Below, one piece after another: positions 45,542-53,723 of a stretch of 64,000 nt of DNA; the first letter of the stretch is position 1, and every line of letters begins with the position of its first letter. The position numbers and the translations under genes were made by a program. The DNA is from Romboutsia_C sp015668195 (GTDB taxonomy: Bacteria; Bacillota; Clostridia; Peptostreptococcales; Peptostreptococcaceae): contig NZ_JADPFC010000001.1 in the NCBI RefSeq assembly GCF_015668195.1, positions 186,001-250,000 of the forward strand. Reading direction: 5' to 3'. Below the pieces are notes generated by a model, which saw only the letters and a list, made by a program, of their open reading frames with translations, did no database searches and was not told the origin of the DNA.

Positions 45542-45841
45542 ATGAATTTCATAGAATTTAATATATCTGTAAGTGAAATAGAGTTTTCAATATTTAAAAA
45601 AACAAAAAATAAGAAAATATATATAGTTAAAAATAAATTAATTATACCTAAGTCTTTTGATATAGGTAATAGATTAAATTATATCAAAAAACTAGTAAGT
45701 AGTATTATAAAAGAACATGATGTGAATAAATCCTATATAAATAAAAATGAATTGGAAAATGAAGATAATATACAGTTAATAAAGATAGAAGGTATAGTAG
45801 AGGAGCTTCTATTTAATTGTGGGGTGGAAATATGCAAATAA
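45542..45841 (+). CDS. Hypothetical protein (99 residues), coupled to a kinase gene
   Basis: Not recognised. The opening NFIEFNISVSEIEFSIFKK and the KKIYIVKNKLIIPKSFDIG segment look beta-rich, and the second half is helical. There is no signal peptide. GGGGGTTA precedes the ATG. The last 10 bases overlap the start of the Ser/Thr kinase, and the kinase's ribosome binding site lies inside it, so the two are translated together. Confidence 0.65.
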   Translation: MNFIEFNISVSEIEFSIFKKTKNKKIYIVKNKLIIPKSFDIGNRLNYIKKLVSSIIKEHDVNKSYINKNELENEDNIQLIKIEGIVEELLFNCGVEICK

Positions 45842-46851
45842 GTCCAAATGTTAACTTAAAAGTAATAAAAAAGATTAAATCTGAAGGAGTAAATTCAAAT
45901 TTATATTTAGTAGAAGATACTCAGCTTGGATGTAAATTTATACTAAAGCAAATAAGTAAAAAGAAATTAAAATATGCAGATAAATACTTTGATGAATCTA
46001 AGAAGATATATAGATGTAATCATCCTAATATAATGAATATAAATACAGCATCTCAAGATGAAAATAATATATATATAACAATGCCATATCTAGAAAGAGG
46101 GTCTTTATATAATTTATTAGAGAATAAAAACTTAACTATTAGAGAAGTTATAAAGTACTCATTAGACTTTTTATCAGCAATACAATACATCCATTCTTTA
46201 GGTATAATACATTGTGACATAAAGCCAAATAATGTACTTATAAGTGATAATGATAATGCAATACTAACAGATTTTGGCTCGGCATTGTATTTAAATAACT
46301 CAGGAAATGCAAGACTTAGAAATGTATATTATAAGCATATAGCCCCAGAACAGTGTACAAATTCTATAATAGATAAAAAAATTGATATATATCAAATAGG
46401 TACTACTTTATATAGAATGTGCAATGGAAATGAAGAATATAATAATCAAGCCAGAAAATATAAAGATTTAAATAGTTTAAAAATAGCATGTGCTAAAGGT
46501 AAGTTTCCTATAAGAAAAAAATATTTGCCTCATGTACCAAGAGAAATTATAAATATAATAGAAAAATGTCTTATGATAGATCCAAGAGATAGATATGAAG
46601 ATGTTTTAGAAATAATGAATGATTTATCTAGTATAAGTAGAAACTTAGATTGGAGGTATAAAAAATTAGAAAAAAATGACTTTGTATGGGAACTAGAAGA
46701 TAAAAATTACAATACTTATATAAGGTTATACAAAGAAGATAAAGATTGGAAAGTATTGAGTGAGGGGGAAATCTATACAGTAGACACAAAGGCTAAGGGA
46801 TATAAGCTTATAAGAGGTATTATAAAGAATAAAAAAATGACCTTACTTTAA
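45832..46851 (+). CDS. Ser/Thr protein kinase, non-RD type
   Basis: A eukaryotic-like kinase of 339 residues, soluble and without PASTA or membrane segments. The domain spans about 10-265: VIKKIKSEGVNSNLYLVED (loop), Lys39 in FILKQI, a catalytic loop HCDIKPNN near 127-134, DFGSA near 147, and IAPEQ in the activation segment. Cys replaces the Arg of HRD, so activation is probably not by the usual RD mechanism. About 75 C-terminal residues are unassigned. The ATG at 45832 behind GGGGTGG is preferred to the upstream GTG at 45817. Confidence 0.9.
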   Translation: MQISPNVNLKVIKKIKSEGVNSNLYLVEDTQLGCKFILKQISKKKLKYADKYFDESKKIYRCNHPNIMNINTASQDENNIYITMPYLERGSLYNLLENKNLTIREVIKYSLDFLSAIQYIHSLGIIHCDIKPNNVLISDNDNAILTDFGSALYLNNSGNARLRNVYYKHIAPEQCTNSIIDKKIDIYQIGTTLYRMCNGNEEYNNQARKYKDLNSLKIACAKGKFPIRKKYLPHVPREIINIIEKCLMIDPRDRYEDVLEIMNDLSSISRNLDWRYKKLEKNDFVWELEDKNYNTYIRLYKEDKDWKVLSEGEIYTVDTKAKGYKLIRGIIKNKKMTLL

Positions 46852-46871
46852 ACCGATCAAGTAAGGTCATT
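46836..46871. terminator. Hairpin after the kinase gene
   Basis: AATGACCTTACT and its complement form a 12-bp perfect stem around a 12-base loop. The plus-strand tail is A-rich rather than T-rich, so termination is uncertain. Confidence 0.55.
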
Positions 46872-47025
46872 AAAAAGGGGTAAAATATATTATAAAAAGG
46901 GGTTTATTAGGGAATATATTTTATTTGGGGAGTAAATAATCGGTTATTAGGGGAATAACCTTGTATTTATAATAACAAGATTCGACAAAAAAAGCAATAG
47001 TAAATTTAAAAAAAGTTTTATAAAA

Positions 47026-47076
47026 TTTTTGTTTAAGTTAAATTTAAAATTTTATTGAATTTAACTTAAACAAAAA
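47026..47076. repeat. 19-bp perfect inverted repeat upstream of a secreted-protein gene
   Basis: Arms at 47026-47044 and 47058-47076 are perfect complements around a 13-base centre. It lies 50 bases before the next ribosome binding site and has A5/T5 ends. It could be a bidirectional terminator or an operator. Confidence 0.65.
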
Positions 47077-47126
47077 TGTATAAAAATATATCTTCTGGAT
47101 AAACTATAAAAACCTAGGAGGTGCAT

Positions 47127-47606
47127 ATGAAAAAATTTAAATGTCTGTTTTTAACCTTATTATTTTTTATAGCTATGTCAAATACATCAATATGTATAGA
47201 AAAAAACAATATACTAAATAAAGATATATTAATAAATAATGTAGAAAAAGACGATATAAAAATAAGCATAACTGATATAAATATAGTAGAGGAAAAAATA
47301 AGTGTAGGAGATGTTTATAATTCTTCTGCTATAATAAGTATGAATGTTAAAAATAACAGCAAACACGATATAGAATTATCTAATATAGATGTATATCCAT
47401 ATCAAGGAGGAAAACCAGTTAAGTATTTTGTTTCAACAGCTAAGGAAGATATACAAGGATTTATAGGAAATGTTAAAGGTGGAGAAGGTAAAGATATAAA
47501 AATGGGAATAACGCTTCATAATACTAAAGATCCTATAAAATTAGAGTTAAATAACATAGAAGATAAAAGTAAAGAACAAATTGTACATAGCATAAATATA
47601 AAGTAA
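47127..47606 (+). CDS. Secreted hypothetical protein (159 residues)
   Basis: Not recognised. An N-terminal signal peptide (MKKFKCLFLTLLFFIAMSNTSIC) is followed by a beta-rich domain. The segments ISVGDVYNSSAIISMNVKN and HDIELSNIDVYPYQGGKP resemble DUF4352-like immunoglobulin-type folds. A Cys near residue 23 might be lipidated, but the context is not a good lipobox. The ATG at 47127 behind AGGAGG is preferred. It is followed by its own terminator. Confidence 0.7.
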   Translation: MKKFKCLFLTLLFFIAMSNTSICIEKNNILNKDILINNVEKDDIKISITDINIVEEKISVGDVYNSSAIISMNVKNNSKHDIELSNIDVYPYQGGKPVKYFVSTAKEDIQGFIGNVKGGEGKDIKMGITLHNTKDPIKLELNNIEDKSKEQIVHSINIK

Positions 47607-47640
47607 AAAAGAAAAGCATTGTATTGCTTTTCTTTTTTAC
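47605..47640 (+). terminator. Terminator after the secreted-protein gene
   Basis: AAAAAAGAAAAGCA and TGCTTTTCTTTTTT form a 14-bp perfect stem with a short loop. Confidence 0.88.
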
Positions 47641-47817
47641 TTTATATTATTCCTCATTTGAGGAGTATCAACAGGGCATATGCTATTACATGTACCACAA
47701 CTCATACATATATCTAGGTCTATAACGTATTTTCATCTCTGGCCCATATACATTTGTCAAAAGACTCTAGTTTACAATCCACCAACTTATACAAGTATCA
47801 TGTATAAAATAAGCTAT
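47637..47817 (-). pseudogene. Decayed 2[4Fe-4S] ferredoxin
   Basis: The 3' half on the minus strand reads VIDLDICMSCGTCNSICPVD, an intact second cluster motif of a clostridial ferredoxin, and ends at a TAA. The 5' half starts ATA-AYFIHDTCIS, where the family has M-AYxI-DxCIS. Tryptophans then replace the next Cys-Gly, an in-frame TAG occurs, and the frame shifts at least once before the second half. The total span (about 60 codons) equals a normal ferredoxin. The ATG is lost. Confidence 0.8.
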
Positions 47818-47947
47818 AACAAAGCCTTCTTTGACTATTTTATATATTATATAATTTCCAAAAATCATTTTTTTTAGCCAAATAATATACAAATAATATA
47901 TAAAGTTGCATAAACTAAGTATAGTTATAATCTTACAAATTTGTTCT

Positions 47948-47976
47948 TTGATTTATTTTGTATAACAATGTATAAT
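47948..47976 (+). promoter_or_regulatory. Sigma-A promoter for the GT51 gene
   Basis: TTGATT (47948-47953) and TATAAT (47971-47976) are separated by 17 bases, 25 bases before the start codon. Confidence 0.65.
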
Positions 47977-47999
47977 TACTTTATAAATAAGGAGGTTTT

Positions 48000-48920
48000 A
48001 TGAGTTATAATAATGATGATAATAAAATAAGACGGAGAAGAGTAAGCTCAAGTACAAGTAAAACAACAAATAAATCAGATAATAAAGTATTTAATAATAG
48101 AAGTGTAAGTGAAAAAATAAAAAATGAAAACACTATAAATAGAGGAAAAAGAAATAGTACTTATAGTTCTCGCTCAAGAACTAAAAAAAGCAAGAGGAAA
48201 AAAAATAAAAAGTTATTAAAATTATTTAGAAATTTATTAATATCAATGTTATTAGTATTAGCCTTAGTATCAATAGTTTCTAGTATTTATGTGTTTACAG
48301 CGGTCAAAGGCTCACCTAAAGTAACTAAAGAGCTATTAGAGCAAAACTATATAAGTAGTGAAGTGGTAGATAATAATGATATACCAAAGTATCTAAAAGA
48401 TGCTATTGTATCTATAGAAGATGAGAGATTCTATAAACATAATGGTGTAGATACTATATCTTTAGTAAGATCTGTAGTACATAATTTACTAACAGATACA
48501 ACTCAAGGCGGAAGTACTATAGAAATGCAAATTTCTAAAAACTTACTTACAAGTGATGATAAAACTATAAAAAGAAAACTTAAGGATATGTTTAATGCAA
48601 CTTCCATGGATAAAAACATATCTAAGGATGAAATATTAGGTATATACTTAAATAATATATATTTAGGTAAATCAGCCTATGGGGTAGCAAAAGGTGCTAA
48701 AGTGTATTTTGGTAAAGATGTTAAAGATTTAAATTTAGCTGAATGTGCTATGTTAGCAGGAATAACTAATAGCCCTGCAAAATATGGTCAATTTGTACAA
48801 GCAAAGAAAAGACAAGAAACAATACTTTATAAAATGCATGAACTTGGATATATAAACGATGCAGAATACGAAGATGCATTAACTAAGGAAGTAACTTTTA
48901 TATCTGAAATAGGCAAATAA
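48000..48920 (+). CDS. Stand-alone GT51 peptidoglycan transglycosylase
   Basis: A membrane glycosyltransferase of 306 residues that polymerises lipid II. The N-terminal ~75 residues are Ser/Lys/Arg-rich and cytoplasmic. A helix at about 77-100 and the GT51 domain (about 105-285) follow. The motifs are EDERFYKHNGVD (catalytic Glu), GGSTIEMQISKNL, RKLKDMF and GIYLNNIYLGKSAYGV. No transpeptidase domain is present, so it is the monofunctional type. In the third motif Asp stands where the family usually has the second catalytic Glu (RKxxE). GGAGG precedes the ATG. Confidence 0.92.
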   Translation: MSYNNDDNKIRRRRVSSSTSKTTNKSDNKVFNNRSVSEKIKNENTINRGKRNSTYSSRSRTKKSKRKKNKKLLKLFRNLLISMLLVLALVSIVSSIYVFTAVKGSPKVTKELLEQNYISSEVVDNNDIPKYLKDAIVSIEDERFYKHNGVDTISLVRSVVHNLLTDTTQGGSTIEMQISKNLLTSDDKTIKRKLKDMFNATSMDKNISKDEILGIYLNNIYLGKSAYGVAKGAKVYFGKDVKDLNLAECAMLAGITNSPAKYGQFVQAKKRQETILYKMHELGYINDAEYEDALTKEVTFISEIGK

Positions 48921-48930
48921 GAGGTGTAAG

Positions 48931-49350
48931 ATGAAAGAGTATAAGTTTAATTATGAAGATAAAGAGTATGTATTAGGTTTAAATAACTGTAGTGGTTTAT
49001 TAAATGACGAAGAAAAGCCTGTAGATGGTATAAAATTAGAAAATATATTAGCAATGTTATCTAATGCTAGTGAAATAGATTTTGATATGGAATACTACAA
49101 AGAAGCTTGCCCAGAATGTCTAAAAGGAGTTAAGGAAAAGCAAAAGTTCTTTGGTTTTTTAGAATATCATTTTTATATATTCACTAAAAATGGGAAGTTT
49201 GTTATAAGTGATATAGATAAAAGTTATGAAGGATTAAGTTTTAACAAATTATTAAGAGCAGGTAAAGTTGATGATAGTTATATAGTTAGTATAATAATAT
49301 GTGAAAACTGCCAAGATTATATAATACAAATAGAAAACTGTATAGTATAA
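48931..49350 (+). CDS. DUF3785-like protein with two cysteine pairs
   Basis: A 139-residue protein. It opens MKEYKFNYEDKEYVLGLNNCSG and has Cys pairs CPECLKG near 60 and CENCQDY near 125, which may bind a metal. FLEYHFYIFTKNGKFVISDI lies between. The pattern resembles the clostridial DUF3785 family (from memory, moderate certainty). The function is unknown. GAGGTGTAAG precedes the ATG, 10 bases after the GT51 stop, so it shares that transcript. Confidence 0.75.
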   Translation: MKEYKFNYEDKEYVLGLNNCSGLLNDEEKPVDGIKLENILAMLSNASEIDFDMEYYKEACPECLKGVKEKQKFFGFLEYHFYIFTKNGKFVISDIDKSYEGLSFNKLLRAGKVDDSYIVSIIICENCQDYIIQIENCIV

Positions 49351-49390
49351 ATAAAAAAAGTCTACCATTGATTAGGTAGACTTTTTTTAT
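49351..49390. terminator. Bidirectional terminator
   Basis: ATAAAAAAAGTCTACC and its complement form a 16-bp perfect stem around an 8-base loop, between convergent genes. Confidence 0.9.
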
Positions 49391-50037
49391 TACATGCAAT
49401 AAGTTAAAAATGATGCATCTACTTGTGCTGTTATCTTAACTATACCAGGTACTACATTTGTGCTAGATGATTTAGATGAATAATTAATATTATTTAGTTG
49501 AGAACTTACCTCAGTAACTTTGCAAGGTATGGGATTATAATTAAGAGAAAAACTTTTAGCTAAAATACTAGCTTTATCTTTAGCATCTTGAGTAGCTTTT
49601 TTTAATGCTTTATTGTAGTATTCATTAGGATTAGATAAAGAAAAGTCTATATATATTTCATCATTTGCGCCATTTTCAACTACTAAAGAGTAAATATCAT
49701 TAACTTTACTTAAATCATGCACTATTATAGTTATAAGTTGAGTTACAGTATAAGAAACTAATGTATTTTTTTCATAATCATAATTTTGAGTAGCAGAAAT
49801 GTCTTTACTAAAAATATCGTCCTTTGAAACACCAAAATCAGAAAGACTATATAAAAGTCTATTCAAAATTTCGCTATTTCTATCTTTTGCTATTTCTAAG
49901 CTCTTATCTTGAGAAGATATTCTAACATTAATTTTTGCCATATCAGATTCTATATTTAAAGAACTTACACCTCTAACTGTTAACGAGCCCTTGTCAGAGG
50001 GCATATTAAATAGGCTATTTTTATATTGCATAATCAA
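49390..50037 (-). CDS. SIMPL (DUF541) domain protein
   Basis: A 215-residue SIMPL-domain protein with GSLTVRGVSSLNIESDMAKINVRI at the N-terminus, SVTVTQL-like strands, and ALKKATQDAKDKASILAKSF near 150. Many SIMPL proteins are exported, but no signal peptide is visible here. The start is TTG at 50037, 5 bases after GGAGG; ATG at 50031 is possible. The function is unknown. Confidence 0.85.
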   Translation of the reverse strand: MIMQYKNSLFNMPSDKGSLTVRGVSSLNIESDMAKINVRISSQDKSLEIAKDRNSEILNRLLYSLSDFGVSKDDIFSKDISATQNYDYEKNTLVSYTVTQLITIIVHDLSKVNDIYSLVVENGANDEIYIDFSLSNPNEYYNKALKKATQDAKDKASILAKSFSLNYNPIPCKVTEVSSQLNNINYSSKSSSTNVVPGIVKITAQVDASFLTYCM

Positions 50038-50173
50038 AAAACCTCCATACTTTATAGTTTATTACTAAGTTTATATATTTAAATAAGTATACTTTAAATT
50101 ATATTAATTAATAGAAAGTTAATATGATATAATTAATATAAATTTTTAAAATAAGATAAAAGGGGAACTAAAG

Positions 50174-52117
50174 GTGGAAAATGTAATAGGGGTTATAGCG
50201 TCAAATATAGAGCTAAAAGAGAAAATAGAAACACTTTACCCAAGGGAAATAAAAAATAAAGAAATTATAATAGATATTATAGAATTAGATTTATTAGAAG
50301 AACAAGGAAAGATATTAGTTGACAAAGGAGCTCAAGTAATAATAGGCAGAGGTGGAGGATATAAGCTTATATTAGATACTGTCAATGTACCCATAATACC
50401 TTTAAATATGAAATCTATAGATTTACTAAAAGCTATAAAATTAGCTAGTACATACAAAAAGGAAATAGTTCTTATATTAGGGTATGATGAAGTAGATTTC
50501 GATTATATAAGTTTAAAGGATGTAATAAATATACATATAAAGGAAGAATGGTTCAAATCTAAATATGAAATAAGAAGCAAGGTCTTAAAATACATCGATA
50601 AAAAAGAAGATATAGTTATAGTTGGAAGTGGAATAGCTTGTTCTTTTGCTAGACAGTATAACATAGATAATGTATTTATAAATGCTAGTGAAGAATCTAT
50701 AACAGAGGCTATAGAATACTCTAAAAATATAATAAGATCATTATCAAATGAAAAATTTAACAATCAAATGCTTATAAATATACTAGATGGAGTAAAAGAT
50801 GGAATAATAGCTATAGATACAAAAGGAAAAATAATACTATTTAATGAAAGTGCAAAGAAAATATTAAACACAAAAAAGGAAGAAGTATATAATAAAAATA
50901 TAAAAGAGGTATTTCCTTGTATGGATTGGCTAGTAGAAGCTATGATTAAAAATGAGAGTCATAAGCGTAAGATAAGAAATATAAATAAATTGACAGTAAA
51001 CACAAGGTCAGTACCCATAATAGTTGATGGACAAGTCCAAGGAATAATTGGAATACTTCAAGATATAACCAATATACAAAGTTTAGAGAGAAAGATACGC
51101 ATGGATTTAAATAATAAGGGACTTTGTGCTAAATATACATTTGATGATTATATATTCAAAGATGAAATAAGTAAAGAAATTGTAGAAATGGCTAAAAAGA
51201 TTGGTAAAACAGAATTTACGACCTTATTATATGGAGAAAGCGGTTGTGGAAAAGAAGTGTTAGCACAAAGTATGCACAATATTAGCCAAAGAAAAGATAA
51301 ACCTTTTGTGGCCATAAATTGTGCCACCATATCAGAAAGTTTGCTAGAAAGTGAATTGTTTGGATATGAAGAAGGAGCATTTACAGGAGCAAAAAAGGGC
51401 GGAAAGCCAGGGCTTTTTGAGCTTGCTCATGGAGGAAGTATATTTTTAGATGAAATAAATAGTTTGCCTATAAATATACAAACTAAGTTACTTAGGGTTA
51501 TAGAAGAAAAAAAGATAATGAGAATGGGGTCAGATAGGGTGATACCTCTAGACATAAGGATAATGGCTGCTACTAATGAAAATCTAAGACAAAAAATAAA
51601 AGATAAAACTTTTAGAGCTGATTTATTTTATAGATTAAGTAGTCTAGAGATAAACATACCTCCACTTAGAAAAAGAAAAAAAGATATAGTATTTTTGTTT
51701 GAATATTTTGTGAAGAAAATGATAGAAGAAGGTAATTTTTCAAATCTATCTTCTATCAGCGATAGTTTTAAGCTAAATCAAGAAGAGATTAATCTATTAA
51801 ATAATCATAATTGGCTGGGAAATATTAGAGAACTAAAGAATGTAGCACAAAAATACGTACTAACAGGCAAAGTAGAAATATTATATGTGGAAGATGAAGA
51901 TAAAAAAGTGGATGAATATAACTTGAATATAGATAGTAGCCAACTTGAAGATATAAATTATGAAAATATAAGTATTGATATAAAAGAGATAAATAAATAT
52001 GTTGAAACAAAGATTATAAATACATTATTATCTCAAGGATTAAATAAAACACAGGTAGCAAGTATCTTAGGAATAAGCAGAACTGCTCTTTGGAAAAAAT
52101 ATAAAGATAATAGTTGA
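50174..52117 (+). CDS. Sigma-54-dependent activator with PrpR-type sensor domain
   Basis: A 647-residue enhancer-binding protein. A PrpR_N-type ligand domain (about 1-190, with IIGRGGGYKLI and IVGSGIACSFARQY) is followed by a PAS domain (about 200-310). The AAA+ domain (about 325-560) has GESGCGKE, the sigma-54-contacting GAFTGA, and GSIFLDEIN. A Fis-type helix-turn-helix (TQVASILGISRTALWKK) ends the protein. It has no receiver domain, so it probably senses a small molecule. The start is GTG behind AAAAGGGGA. The -24/-12 promoter immediately downstream marks the aminotransferase/ior operon as its target. Confidence 0.93.
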   Translation: MENVIGVIASNIELKEKIETLYPREIKNKEIIIDIIELDLLEEQGKILVDKGAQVIIGRGGGYKLILDTVNVPIIPLNMKSIDLLKAIKLASTYKKEIVLILGYDEVDFDYISLKDVINIHIKEEWFKSKYEIRSKVLKYIDKKEDIVIVGSGIACSFARQYNIDNVFINASEESITEAIEYSKNIIRSLSNEKFNNQMLINILDGVKDGIIAIDTKGKIILFNESAKKILNTKKEEVYNKNIKEVFPCMDWLVEAMIKNESHKRKIRNINKLTVNTRSVPIIVDGQVQGIIGILQDITNIQSLERKIRMDLNNKGLCAKYTFDDYIFKDEISKEIVEMAKKIGKTEFTTLLYGESGCGKEVLAQSMHNISQRKDKPFVAINCATISESLLESELFGYEEGAFTGAKKGGKPGLFELAHGGSIFLDEINSLPINIQTKLLRVIEEKKIMRMGSDRVIPLDIRIMAATNENLRQKIKDKTFRADLFYRLSSLEINIPPLRKRKKDIVFLFEYFVKKMIEEGNFSNLSSISDSFKLNQEEINLLNNHNWLGNIRELKNVAQKYVLTGKVEILYVEDEDKKVDEYNLNIDSSQLEDINYENISIDIKEINKYVETKIINTLLSQGLNKTQVASILGISRTALWKKYKDNS

Positions 52118-52119
52118 AG

Positions 52120-52157
52120 TGTTAAAAAATAATAACTAATGTTAAAAATTATTAACA
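52120..52157 (+). promoter_or_regulatory. Probable upstream activating sequences
   Basis: Two related dyads, TGTTAAAAAATAATAACT (52120-52137) and TGTTAAAAATTATTAACA (52140-52157), lie 155-195 bases upstream of the -24/-12 promoter. The second has complementary TGTTAA/TTAACA ends. The distance suits an enhancer-binding protein. Confidence 0.55.
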
Positions 52158-52313
52158 TAAAAAATAACATCAAAGGTAAGTTATTATAAATAAGAAGATT
52201 AATACAAATATGAAACTAATAAAAAACAAGCTTGCTTTAAAAAAAATTGTTTTTTATTAATTTATATTAATTATTAACTTATTATAGTAAACTAATTAAA
52301 ATATTTAAATATT

Positions 52314-52328
52314 TGGCACAAGTATTGC
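52314..52328 (+). promoter_or_regulatory. Sigma-54 -24/-12 promoter
   Basis: TGGCAC-AAGTA-TTGC is an exact match to the sigma-54 consensus TGGCAC-N5-TTGC. It lies about 48 bases before the aminotransferase start and directly downstream of the activator gene. Confidence 0.92.
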
Positions 52329-52375
52329 TTTATATTGAGAGGAAAAGTAAATAATTATAGGGTGGGGGGAATATT

Positions 52376-53641
52376 ATGCAAAGTATGGCGGCTAAGCATT
52401 CTATATGGCCAAGAGAGAAAGATATAATATTTGATTTATCAGGAAGGGCTCAAAGAGCGGAAAAAAATATAGGAAGAGAAAATGTTATAAATGCTACTAT
52501 AGGAGCATTAATGGATGATTACGGAAGATTAATAACTTTAGATACAGTTTATAGTGAGTATAAAAGTTTGGAAAATGCAGAAATATCTGCTTATGCAGCA
52601 CTTGAAGGTCAGCCAGATTATCTTGAAGCTGTTAAGAAAGTAGTTTTTAAAGACTATACACCAAATAGTTATATAAGAGCAGTTGCATCTCCAGGAGGAA
52701 GTGGAGCTATAAAATTAGCTACTTGGAATTATACAAACCCAGGTGATGAAGTATTAACATCAGATTGGTTTTGGAGTCCATATGTAAGCATTACAGAAGA
52801 AATAGGAAGAACTGTAGGAACATACGAGTTATTTGATGAGAATAATAATTTCAACTTCAAATCATTTAAAAAAGAATTTTTAAGAATAGCAGATAAGCAA
52901 GAAAGAATATTTACAATTCTAAACACACCAGCACATAACCCAACAGGATATAGCATACCAGATAATGAATGGGATAAAATAATAGGATTATCAAAAGAAG
53001 TAGCTCAAAATAAAGAAAAGAAAATAATATTATTTGTTGATATCGCGTATATTGATTTTGCTAGTGATGATAATGCTAGTAGAATGTTTTTTGAAAAGTT
53101 CTCAAATCTACCAGAAAATGTATTAGTTATAGTAGGATTTAGTATGTCTAAAGGATTTACAGCTTATGGAATGAGAATGGGAGCAGCAGTTTGCATAACT
53201 TCAAGTGAAAATGTAGCAGAAGAATTTTACTATGCTTGTGTACACTCTTGTAGAGCAAACTGGTCAAATTGCAACAGAGGAGCTATGGCACTTCTTTCCA
53301 ATATAGTAAACGATTCAGAGAAATTTAAGAAATACAATGAAGAAAAAAATACGTACAAGGAAATGTTAAAAAGAAGAGCTAATGCATTTGTAAAAGAAGC
53401 TGAAAAAGTAGGACTTGATATACTTCCATATAGAGATGGATTTTTTGTAAGTATACCTTGTGAAAACTCAAGAGAAGTATGCGAAGAATTAACTAAAGAT
53501 AATGTGTATATGGTACCTTTAAAAGCTGGGCTTAGATTTGCTGTTTGTGCAGTAAATGAAAATAAATGTAAGATAGCACCAAGTATAATCAAAAATGCGC
53601 TTGAATATGTAAAAAGTCAGAAATTAGTAGAGAATAAATGA
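52376..53641 (+). CDS. PLP-dependent aminotransferase (aspartate/aromatic type, class I)
   Basis: A 421-residue fold-type I aminotransferase. Substrate-binding and PLP motifs are VASPGGSGAIKL near 101, NTPAHNPTGY near 183 (Asn contacting PLP), and the PLP-linked lysine in SMSKGFTAYGMRMGA near 263. It is the first gene after the sigma-54 promoter, followed by iorA/iorB. The likely role is transamination of aromatic or branched-chain amino acids to 2-oxoacids for oxidation (inference from context). GGGTGGGGGG precedes the ATG. Confidence 0.9.
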   Translation: MQSMAAKHSIWPREKDIIFDLSGRAQRAEKNIGRENVINATIGALMDDYGRLITLDTVYSEYKSLENAEISAYAALEGQPDYLEAVKKVVFKDYTPNSYIRAVASPGGSGAIKLATWNYTNPGDEVLTSDWFWSPYVSITEEIGRTVGTYELFDENNNFNFKSFKKEFLRIADKQERIFTILNTPAHNPTGYSIPDNEWDKIIGLSKEVAQNKEKKIILFVDIAYIDFASDDNASRMFFEKFSNLPENVLVIVGFSMSKGFTAYGMRMGAAVCITSSENVAEEFYYACVHSCRANWSNCNRGAMALLSNIVNDSEKFKKYNEEKNTYKEMLKRRANAFVKEAEKVGLDILPYRDGFFVSIPCENSREVCEELTKDNVYMVPLKAGLRFAVCAVNENKCKIAPSIIKNALEYVKSQKLVENK

Positions 53642-53723
53642 TAATACTAAATGTATTATATATAAATTAGTTAAAAATATAAGGGGAATAGATTTAAAAC
53701 TAAGATATATGGGGGAATTTAAT

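Noticed and set aside
47680..47877. Plus-strand 65-codon open frame
   Set aside because: It lies antisense to the recognisable ferredoxin remnant, has no ribosome binding site, and shows no protein-like features.
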